A DNA stretch of 64,000 nucleotides from positions 744,001 through 808,000 of the forward strand of contig ADAC02000001.1 in the NCBI GenBank assembly GCA_000163555.2, read 5' to 3'. This DNA comes from an alpha proteobacterium HIMB114. Its GTDB lineage: Bacteria > Pseudomonadota > Alphaproteobacteria > Pelagibacterales > Pelagibacteraceae. This document shows, piece after piece, positions 57,988-64,000 of the stretch. How positions within the stretch are numbered: position 1 is the stretch's first letter; each line of letters starts with the position of its first letter. A model generated the notes under the pieces. It was not told the DNA's origin. It worked only from the letters and a program-made list of their open reading frames with translations, and made no database searches. Both the position numbers and the translations under genes were made by a program.

Positions 57988-59217
57988 ATGAAAAAAAAAC
58001 TATCATATCCTTTTATTTATTTATTTTTAATAATTTCTCTTACAATTAATCCAGAGTTTTTAAAATTTTTTACTGTAGATAAAGAAATAAATTTAATAAA
58101 TTTAAAAATTTTTTTATATTTTAGTTCGTGTGTTTTCTTTTTATTTTTTATTTTTTTTTATATAAACAAAAAAAAATTAAATTTTGATAAAATCTTAAAT
58201 ATTATATTATGTTTTATAATTTTTTTTTCTTCTATTTTTATTATTGAATTATTAAATTATTTTTTTATTTCACAAAAAAATCCAAATAAAAATAAAATAA
58301 TTTTTTCAAAACACATCGAGTTTGATGCGAAGTATATATATAACAGTGATGGTTTTAGAGATAAAGAATTTATAAAAAATAATAATCAAAAAATATTTTT
58401 AATAGGAGACTCATTTGTTTTTGGTGCTGCTGTTGATGAGCAATACACAATAGATAAATTTATAGAAAAAGAAATCAACAATAATAAAAGTGAAAATATT
58501 GATGCCCTTAACTTTGGTATCTCTGGAACTGCGCCTGACACTTATTTAAATACTTTAAAAAAATATATTTACTTAGAGCCAAAAAAGGTAGTGATGTTTA
58601 TTTATGTTGATAATGATATTGGTGAGGTGTATCTGGCCAATAAATTATCTATAATTGATAATTTTTTATCCAAAAGCAAGATTATAACTGAAATTAATAA
58701 TTTTTTCTTCAAAGAAAATGTATTTACTAATGAGTTTATAGAAAAATTTAATTTGAATGAAAAGTATAAAAATATTTTTAAAGATAGACTTGCAAATCCT
58801 CATCTTCTCTCCTTGAGATTTAGAGGCGACTTACACAAGCACTATGAAAATTTAGAAGAAATATTTAATGAAAATTTTTCATTTAAAAATATTATCTTAG
58901 AATCTAAAAATTTAAGTAATCAAAATAAAGCTGAATTTTATCTAGTTTTAATACCTTTTAAACATCAAGTTAAGTATGATTATGTGAAATTTTCAAGACA
59001 GAATCTAGGGTATATATTTGATAAAGATGAAATTATTAACGATAATCTTCAAAAAAAATTTATGAGATGGTGTAATCAAAATAACATAAAATGTTTGAAT
59101 TTATTACCTTATCTTAAAAAAACTTCTCTATATAACTATCATATGCTAGATGATCATTTTAATTTAGAAGGTAATAAATTTATATCACGTATAGTATATG
59201 ATTTTATCTTCAAATAA
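57988..59217 (+). CDS. SGNH/GDSL-family protein, GDSFVFG type
   Basis: A 409-residue protein with about three N-terminal hydrophobic helices (residues 8-95) followed by SGNH motifs: IYNSDGFRDKEF, FLIGDSFVFGAAV near residue 139 (Ser), NFGISGTAPDTYLNTL (Gly block), FIYVDNDIG (Asn position) and MLDDHFNLEGNKF near 390 (Asp-x-His). This membrane-plus-SGNH plan is like the ssrA-adjacent gene at 34042. A role in modifying surface glycan is inferred from fold and location. Confidence 0.75.
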   Translation: MKKKLSYPFIYLFLIISLTINPEFLKFFTVDKEINLINLKIFLYFSSCVFFLFFIFFYINKKKLNFDKILNIILCFIIFFSSIFIIELLNYFFISQKNPNKNKIIFSKHIEFDAKYIYNSDGFRDKEFIKNNNQKIFLIGDSFVFGAAVDEQYTIDKFIEKEINNNKSENIDALNFGISGTAPDTYLNTLKKYIYLEPKKVVMFIYVDNDIGEVYLANKLSIIDNFLSKSKIITEINNFFFKENVFTNEFIEKFNLNEKYKNIFKDRLANPHLLSLRFRGDLHKHYENLEEIFNENFSFKNIILESKNLSNQNKAEFYLVLIPFKHQVKYDYVKFSRQNLGYIFDKDEIINDNLQKKFMRWCNQNNIKCLNLLPYLKKTSLYNYHMLDDHFNLEGNKFISRIVYDFIFK

Positions 59218-59241
59218 AAATTATAAATTTTTGTACAATGT

Positions 59242-60900
59242 ATGAAAAAAAATATTTACTTTAATATAAATATAATTCCAAATATTTATTTTTTTCTTTT
59301 TTTTTTTATTTTAATTTATTTAAAGTACTATTTTTCTAATATTCCATTAGTAATGGCCGATGAATTAGTTCACAGCAGAAATGCTTTTTTTCAAAATGAA
59401 TTTAAGGTTTCGTCATTTCTTTTTTATGACATTTACGGGTTAAAAATTTTTAAAAATCACTTTGATACAGTAAAAAATATCCTAAATATTTTTTTCTTTG
59501 TATTTGCATTACTCATAATGAAAAATTCAATTAGCATAAATTCTAATAATATAATTAAATTATATATTCTGCTCATCATAACATTTCTTGGTATAGATAT
59601 TTATTGTTTTTTCTATATGCCTGAAGTTTTTTTTTTATTTATTTTTTCTCTTCTAATTTATTATTTGATTAAGATTAACTGGAAAAGAAATTTACTAAAA
59701 AATACGTTTATTATTTCAATTATAATCACTTTCCTATCTCTTGTGAAACCTCATGCGTTAATAATTCTACCTTCAATTATGATATTCTTATTTTACCTTA
59801 CCTTCCAACAAAAAAATAATTTTAAAATTTTATTTTTATTAATTTTTTTCGTATTTATATTGAAGTTTGCGTACGAAAGAATAATCTTAATTGATACTGA
59901 CTTATTTATTGGTGAATATTATCGCAAAGAGATAGTTCGAGCTTTTTTTGCTAGTTTTTCAACTAATTTTTTAAAACATTCAATTATACATCTCATGGGT
60001 ACTTTAGGGGCTTTTATTATTATATGCGGCATACCATTGATAGTTATAACTAATTTTGTAGTAGAAAATACGTCTAGAATAAAAAAATACCCTTTACTAA
60101 TAATTACCTTCTTAATTCTATTTAACTTAATTATTTTTTATAGTTTTTATCATTCTGGAACTCATGGGCACCTTGAAAATGATGCATACATGAGAATAAA
60201 TACGAGATACCTTTTCTTTATACTGCCATTTGTATATCTTGCCGCTATAGAAATATTTTATAAAGAGAAATATAAGTGCAAAAATTTCAAGGTACTAATT
60301 TTTGTATATTTTATTTATTCAACTCTTATTTTATTTTATTATTATTTTTTTACACCAACTCAACATATCGTTGATGGGCCGTTATTAAGAGGTATTACTT
60401 ATAACTTATATTTTTTTATTTTATATATTTTCTTTTTGTTAATATTTTTATTTCATTCTGTATCAAAAAATTTTAAGAATAAAATTACTAATTTTTTCTC
60501 ATTAATCTTATTAATTTTTTTAATTGTAGCTCACATTCCTATAAGAAAAGAACTCATTAATCATAATAAAAATAAAATAAATTATAAAGTAATTCATAAT
60601 TTAAAAAAAAATATAAATCCTGATGATATAGTTATTATTTGCTCACTAGAGGAATACTCAAAAATTCTAAGTTTATCGTATTTTTTAAATTATAAAAATT
60701 TATATATTGTTGAAGATTTAAATTTAGATGAAGATCTAAATTTAAATTTATTAAAGTTTCTTAATAAAAAAAAGTTAGATTTTTTAAATATTCGCTATTT
60801 ATTAATTTTAGATAAAAAAAATAAACTATCAGTGTATGACAACGTAAAAGTAAATAGATATAAAAATCAATATTTAATTAAACTTTTAAAATTTGAATAG
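59242..60900 (+). CDS. Polytopic membrane protein, probable GT-C glycosyltransferase
   Basis: A 552-residue protein, almost wholly hydrophobic in the first 440 residues with about ten membrane helices, and a soluble C-terminal part. The first outer loop carries VMADELVHSRNAFF (acidic pair near residue 37), as in GT-C enzymes that use lipid-linked donors, and a later NTRYLFFILPFVYLAAIEI resembles the R-Y-x-x-P segment of this superfamily. No closer family name can be given. Its 3' end overlaps the convergent FkbM gene by 34 bases. Confidence 0.55.
   Translation: MKKNIYFNINIIPNIYFFLFFFILIYLKYYFSNIPLVMADELVHSRNAFFQNEFKVSSFLFYDIYGLKIFKNHFDTVKNILNIFFFVFALLIMKNSISINSNNIIKLYILLIITFLGIDIYCFFYMPEVFFLFIFSLLIYYLIKINWKRNLLKNTFIISIIITFLSLVKPHALIILPSIMIFLFYLTFQQKNNFKILFLLIFFVFILKFAYERIILIDTDLFIGEYYRKEIVRAFFASFSTNFLKHSIIHLMGTLGAFIIICGIPLIVITNFVVENTSRIKKYPLLIITFLILFNLIIFYSFYHSGTHGHLENDAYMRINTRYLFFILPFVYLAAIEIFYKEKYKCKNFKVLIFVYFIYSTLILFYYYFFTPTQHIVDGPLLRGITYNLYFFILYIFFLLIFLFHSVSKNFKNKITNFFSLILLIFLIVAHIPIRKELINHNKNKINYKVIHNLKKNINPDDIVIICSLEEYSKILSLSYFLNYKNLYIVEDLNLDEDLNLNLLKFLNKKKLDFLNIRYLLILDKKNKLSVYDNVKVNRYKNQYLIKLLKFE
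60717..60746. repeat. Perfect 13-bp inverted repeat inside a coding region
   Basis: TTTAAATTTAGAT (60717-60729) and ATCTAAATTTAAA (60734-60746) flank the four-base loop GAAG. It lies in the soluble C-terminal part of the membrane glycosyltransferase-like gene and encodes the repetitive peptide DLNLDEDLNLNL. It may just be a small tandem duplication of DLNL codons, or an mRNA hairpin. Confidence 0.6.
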
Positions 60901-61688
60901 TGCTGAGATGGAAAACAAATAATATTGAACATGAATTTTTTATATTTAAACTTTCTTAAGTTGTTTATATGATAAATCTTTCTTAGATAATGGTCATTTT
61001 GAATAACATTATCTTTTCTCCATAGATTACTAATTTGTTTTTTAAAAAAATTATATTCATATATGTAAACCTTATAATTCCTTTTCGACATAAATTTTTT
61101 TACTCTTGTAAAACTTTTATTTGTTACTTCTACAAAAAATATAGGCTTAAGTTCATTTAATATTTTTTTACATCCTTTTAGAGCCTTCAGCTCAGCACCT
61201 TCCGTATCAATTTTTATTATACCTGGCTTGAAACTGTAAAATTCATCAAGTTTTACATTTTTAACAATAAATTTGTGATTTAAATTCTTTGATTTTATGA
61301 GACTAAAAGCTTCCTTATCAATTTCTTTATTATTATAATAAAAATATGAACTTAAATTGTTATTGGAAATTGCTTTATTAATAATTTTAATATTTTTTTT
61401 TTTTTTATATTTTTTTTTTAAAAAAAAATAGTATTTTTTAAATGGTTCAAACGCAATTACTTTAATTTCTTTGTCTATATTTAAAAAAATATCAATTTTA
61501 CTTCCCTCAAAACAACCTACATCAAGAAAATTTTTTTTTATTTTAAAAGATCTATAAAATAATATTGTTTCAATGTTATTTTTAATAATACCTGAATAAG
61601 CAAAAAAATTTTTGTAAAAAAATTTTATAATATTATAGATACCTAATAATTTTAATATACTGAATATCCACTTTGGAATTACAATCAT
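60867..61688 (-). CDS. FkbM-family methyltransferase
   Basis: A 273-residue SAM-dependent methyltransferase with motif I FLDVGCFEGSKIDIF near residue 55, VIAFEPFKKYYFFLKKK near 74 and the FkbM signature IIKIDTEGAELKALKGC near 158. It lies 5 bases downstream of the HddA-like kinase, so it may methylate the heptose-containing glycan. It is longer than the FkbM protein at 45885 and only distantly similar. The 3' end runs 34 bases into the convergent membrane protein gene. Confidence 0.87.
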   Translation of the reverse strand: MIVIPKWIFSILKLLGIYNIIKFFYKNFFAYSGIIKNNIETILFYRSFKIKKNFLDVGCFEGSKIDIFLNIDKEIKVIAFEPFKKYYFFLKKKYKKKKNIKIINKAISNNNLSSYFYYNNKEIDKEAFSLIKSKNLNHKFIVKNVKLDEFYSFKPGIIKIDTEGAELKALKGCKKILNELKPIFFVEVTNKSFTRVKKFMSKRNYKVYIYEYNFFKKQISNLWRKDNVIQNDHYLRKIYHINNLRKFKYKKFMFNIICFPSQHYSNFKSLIKY

Positions 61689-61693
61689 TGAAT

Positions 61694-62662
61694 TTAAATA
61701 ACTTTCGTTCCTTCAAAATCAAATTTAAATTTTATTTCTTTTAGACCTTTTTTTTCTAAAATTTTAAGATCATCTGATTTACCAGTTAGGAATAATAAAA
61801 AACCACCACCTCCTGCTCCGATTAATTTCCCTCCTAGTGCTCCATTATCAAGTGCAATATTATAAAATTTATCAATATGAGAATTTGAAATATTACTTGA
61901 TCTTTTTTTTTTTAATTTCCAATGATCATTCATCAAATTAGCCAGTTCAATAATATCTTTTTTAATTAATGAGTTTTTTACTAATTTACCAAATTCTTTT
62001 GTCTGATCTAAATTTTTTAGCATTTTTTTATCCATTAATTTTGTTTTTTTGTCTTGATCTTTAAGTATATCATATGATTTTCTCGTATAACCTGTAAAAA
62101 AAAGTCTAAAGTTTTTCTCTAACTTTTTTAAAAACATATTTGAAATTTTTAATTTTTTTACTTTAGAGGAATTGTCTTTATAAAAATAATACTCATTTAA
62201 GCCACCATAACTTGATACATATTGATCCTGTTTTCCCACTGCTTCTTTCAACTTATTTATTTCTATATCACATGCAATTTCTGCTATTTTTTTTTTTGAT
62301 AATTTTATATTTTTATAAAAACTTAAAATATTTGTTAAAGTTACTGCAAAACATCCAGATGAGCCTAAGCCTGTACCAGCTGGAATATCAGCGTGGCTGG
62401 CTAGATGTATAGGTCGTCTAATATTAAAGTATTTTAAAGTTTCTCTAAATAATGGGTGTCTGATGTTTTGAACCTTGTTTGCTATCTCCAGCTCGGAATA
62501 ATTTAAAATGAATTTATTATTAAATGTTTCACCTAAACTAATATAAATATACTTATCAATTGCTATTGAAACTAAATATCCATTCCTTTTTTTATAATAA
62601 GAAGGTAAATCTGTACCACCGCCACCCAAGGGAATTCTTAAAGGACTTCTAGCAATTATCAA
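61694..62662 (-). CDS. hddA: GHMP kinase, HddA-like heptose 7-phosphate kinase
   Basis: A 322-residue kinase of the GHMP superfamily. It starts ARSPLRIPLGGGGTDLPSYY, the pattern of D-glycero-alpha-D-manno-heptose 7-phosphate kinases, followed by the ATP loop IPAGTGLGSSGCFAVTL near residue 93, KQDQYVSSYGGLNEY and the C-terminal GALGGKLIGAGGGGFLLFL. It would phosphorylate heptose 7-phosphate at C1 on the route to GDP-heptose. It overlaps the transaldolase-like stop by 4 bases, and GmhB-like and GmhA-like genes precede it in the same run. Confidence 0.9.
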   Translation of the reverse strand: MIIARSPLRIPLGGGGTDLPSYYKKRNGYLVSIAIDKYIYISLGETFNNKFILNYSELEIANKVQNIRHPLFRETLKYFNIRRPIHLASHADIPAGTGLGSSGCFAVTLTNILSFYKNIKLSKKKIAEIACDIEINKLKEAVGKQDQYVSSYGGLNEYYFYKDNSSKVKKLKISNMFLKKLEKNFRLFFTGYTRKSYDILKDQDKKTKLMDKKMLKNLDQTKEFGKLVKNSLIKKDIIELANLMNDHWKLKKKRSSNISNSHIDKFYNIALDNGALGGKLIGAGGGGFLLFLTGKSDDLKILEKKGLKEIKFKFDFEGTKVI

Positions 62663-63372
62663 ATTTTATAACCTGCTTTTCTTGCATCCTTATAAAACAT
62701 TTGAACTGTCTCCAAAGAATACTTCTCTAAATTTTTTCCAATAATATTAATTTTGTTAAGTATATTTGTCGGTACAGTAATTATATCACATTTAGTTTCT
62801 ATAGCCTCAATTATATTGTAAAGCTCTCTTGTACTAGCCCAAAGAATTTTGATTTTTTTCTTATTTTTCTTTGTATTTTTTGCATAATGAATAAATGATT
62901 TTGGATTTTGACCAGCATCTGCAATTCTCCCACAAAAAATAGAAATAATTGCAGGTGTTTTTTTGTTTAAAGATTTTATAACTTGTTTTATTTGTTTTTT
63001 TGTAAAAATTGCAGTTATATTTAATTTCACACCTTCATCAGATAACTTCTTAATTACTTTATACATCGCAATTTTTTTGGTATTTGTAACTGGTATTTTA
63101 ACAAAAATTTTTTTACTCCAACTAGATATAATTTTAGCTTGTCTATATATATTTTTTTCATCATCGGCAAATATTTCAAATGAAATTGGTTTATTAATTT
63201 TTTTTAAAATTTTTTTTGCAAATTTTTCGTAATTAGTTACACCTGATGCTTTCATCAAAGATGGATTGGTTGTTAGTCCCGATATATAGTTCAATTTATT
63301 AAAATAAGTTATTTCTTTTTCATTTGCACCATCAGCATATATCTGTATGTTTTTTAATTTTTTTTTAAGCAT
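62659..63372 (-). CDS. Transaldolase-family protein inside the heptose operon
   Basis: A 237-residue TIM-barrel protein of the transaldolase/fructose-6-phosphate aldolase family: IYADGANEKEI near residue 11 (catalytic-type Asp), ISGLTTNPSLMKASG near 30, the Schiff-base Lys in FVKIPVTN near 92, LNITAIFTKKQI, SIFCGRIADAG and ILWASTREL. All key positions look intact. Transaldolase makes or consumes sedoheptulose 7-phosphate, the substrate of GmhA, and the gene overlaps both GmhB-like (8 bases) and HddA-like (4 bases) genes. A link to heptose supply is inferred from that context. Confidence 0.85.
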   Translation of the reverse strand: MLKKKLKNIQIYADGANEKEITYFNKLNYISGLTTNPSLMKASGVTNYEKFAKKILKKINKPISFEIFADDEKNIYRQAKIISSWSKKIFVKIPVTNTKKIAMYKVIKKLSDEGVKLNITAIFTKKQIKQVIKSLNKKTPAIISIFCGRIADAGQNPKSFIHYAKNTKKNKKKIKILWASTRELYNIIEAIETKCDIITVPTNILNKINIIGKNLEKYSLETVQMFYKDARKAGYKI

Positions 63373-63889
63373 TGATTATTTTTAAACATCCTACTAAATT
63401 TTTAATCATAAAATCTGGTTTATACAAAACTTTTTCATTGTAATCGTAATCAAGAAAAATACTTTTACAACCTGATTTTTTTGCTGCCCCCAAATCTCTC
63501 CACCTATCTCCAATAAAGTAGCATGAATTCAAATCTAGATTATATTTTTTTTTTGCCATAAATATCATTCCAGGATTTGGTTTTCTATTTTTACATTTAT
63601 CATTTTTACAATAACAAACATAAATATCATCCAATACAAGATCCTTTTCAATTTTTCTGTTTATTTGTTTAATATTCTTTAATGTGTTTTCATTTCTTTT
63701 AAAATCTGGCTGATTAGTTACCATGATTAATAAATATTTTTTTTTTAATTTTTTAACTATTTTTTTTATCCCTCTTACATACTGAATTTCTTCTACTTTT
63801 TTTATTGATTTTGGTTTATTATCTTTATCAACTGGAGCTTTGATTAAAATACCATCTCGATCAAAAAAAATTGCTTTTTTTTTCACCAT
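63365..63889 (-). CDS. gmhB: HAD-IIIA phosphatase, GmhB-like
   Basis: A 174-residue HAD hydrolase predicted to remove the C7 phosphate of heptose 1,7-bisphosphate. Motif I is IFFDRDGILIKAP near residue 8, motif II MVTNQPDFKRNE near 55, and motif III/IV KPNPGMIF then FIGDRWRDLGAAKKSG near 125. GmhB proteins carry a zinc loop before KPxPGM; here it is CYCKNDKCKNRKP, with three Cys, a variant of the usual Cys-x-His...Cys-x-Cys. The start overlaps the upstream SIS-type gene by 7 bases. Histidinol phosphatase is the alternative family member, but neighbours favour heptose. Confidence 0.85.
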   Translation of the reverse strand: MVKKKAIFFDRDGILIKAPVDKDNKPKSIKKVEEIQYVRGIKKIVKKLKKKYLLIMVTNQPDFKRNENTLKNIKQINRKIEKDLVLDDIYVCYCKNDKCKNRKPNPGMIFMAKKKYNLDLNSCYFIGDRWRDLGAAKKSGCKSIFLDYDYNEKVLYKPDFMIKNLVGCLKIINA

Positions 63890-64000
63890 TTAGTTTTATT
63901 TTTTTGTAATCTCGGGGAAGTTACTAATAAGTGCCAAATATAGGCTTGGATAGTTTCGCTTACAGGTGTTACTAATTTTGCATCGTCAATCTCTAAAATC
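63883..64000 (-). CDS. Probable GmhA-like isomerase, C-terminal fragment
   Basis: Only the last 38 residues are visible: the frame is open from the window edge to TGA at 63883-63885 and reads ILEIDDAKLVTPVSETIQA then YIWHLLVTSPRLQKNKTKW. The T-P-x-x-E-x-I-Q helix near the C-terminus matches the closing helix of SIS-domain sugar-phosphate isomerases such as GmhA, where an IQExH helix lies at this place. Given GmhB-, HddA- and HddC-like neighbours, sedoheptulose 7-phosphate isomerase is the likely product. The evidence is thin because most of the gene is outside. Confidence 0.5.
   Translation of the reverse strand, partial: ILEIDDAKLVTPVSETIQAYIWHLLVTSPRLQKNKTKW

Larger units (their letters stand above)
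50936..64000. other. Hypervariable polysaccharide island (HVR2-like), left portion
   Basis: From the 5S gene to the window end all genes concern surface glycans: SGNH proteins, glycosyltransferases, methyltransferases and heptose activation. Base composition becomes visibly poorer in G and C than in the core genes before 33 kb, with long A and T runs and Lys/Ile/Asn/Phe-rich proteins. Gene direction switches repeatedly. Known SAR11 genomes carry a variable region of this kind between 23S and 5S. The far boundary (23S) is outside the window. Confidence 0.8.

Noticed and set aside
50820-64000. 23S or 16S rRNA fragments upstream of 5S
   Set aside because: No conserved rRNA stretches were recognised in the island sequence; any such genes lie beyond the window.

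Overview
The window looks like a chromosomal segment of a SAR11 (Candidatus Pelagibacter-type) marine alphaproteobacterium. The evidence is the very low G+C, near-absent intergenic space with many TAATG and ATGA gene overlaps, alphaproteobacterial gene neighbourhoods (tol-pal-cpoB, hflKC-DUF2065-degP, three-gene pntAA-AB-B beside a tiny aa3 oxidase subunit IV, DUF1013/TrcR, ThyX), a circularly permuted two-piece tmRNA, and a lone 5S rRNA gene bordering a polysaccharide island. That last layout is the published position of hypervariable region 2 (HVR2) in SAR11, between 23S and 5S. The assignment is inference from the sequence; no database search was run.

Layout. 1-8653 (minus): cell envelope and housekeeping genes, in transcription order zapA and a coiled-coil partner, 5-FCL, a YmdB-type phosphodiesterase, yebC, ruvC, ybgC, tolQ-R-A-B, pal, a strong terminator, and cpoB running off the edge. 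8733-19483 (plus): central carbon genes tkt-gap-pgk-fba with thiE, then efp, suhB, an MFS transporter, rpmE, trcR-like DUF1013, purE-purK. 19480-31866 (minus): ilvB-ilvN-ilvC, leuA-mreB-mreC-mreD-COQ9-like, and hflK-hflC-DUF2065-degP-miaA. 31943-34013: mrp, thyX and ssrA. 34042-45456: an accessory-flavoured stretch with an SGNH protein abutting ssrA, a tartrate/D-malate dehydrogenase-like gene, a MazG-like protein, an FGE-like secreted protein and a carbamoyltransferase-DUF5989-SxtJ trio, followed by grxC-ccdA, an EamA transporter, a bactofilin, and rodA/PBP2. 45526-50935: rpsU (AUU start), tRNA-fMet, an AT-rich FkbM methyltransferase, tRNA-Val, pntB-AB-AA, oxidase subunit IV, rpmJ, a sugar epimerase and 5S rRNA. 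51030-64000: extremely AT-rich surface-polysaccharide island holding four SGNH proteins, glycosyltransferases, methyltransferases and a GDP-D-glycero-alpha-D-manno-heptose pathway.

How the genes work together. Cell-shape functions occur in two places: MreBCD, and RodA/PBP2 with a bactofilin. TolQRAB-Pal-CpoB links outer membrane constriction to septal peptidoglycan work, with ZapA as a divisome factor. The island can make an activated heptose: a GmhA-like isomerase (partial, right edge), GmhB-like phosphatase, HddA-like kinase and HddC-like guanylyltransferase. A transaldolase-family gene sits inside that operon and could adjust sedoheptulose-7-phosphate supply. The GT4 and membrane glycosyltransferases, SAM methyltransferases and SGNH proteins would then assemble and decorate the glycan. 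The SGNH gene beside ssrA and the FkbM gene between two tRNAs look like outlying pieces of the same accessory pool.

Most worth checking: the rpsU AUU start behind a consensus Shine-Dalgarno, a candidate private promoter for 5S rRNA, the SGNH paralogue set, the transaldolase in the heptose operon, and convergent genes sharing stop codons within four bases. No stretch over 300 bases lacks a gene; the longest gap between protein genes (33706-34041) is filled by ssrA. No CRISPR array, insertion sequence or integrase was seen.
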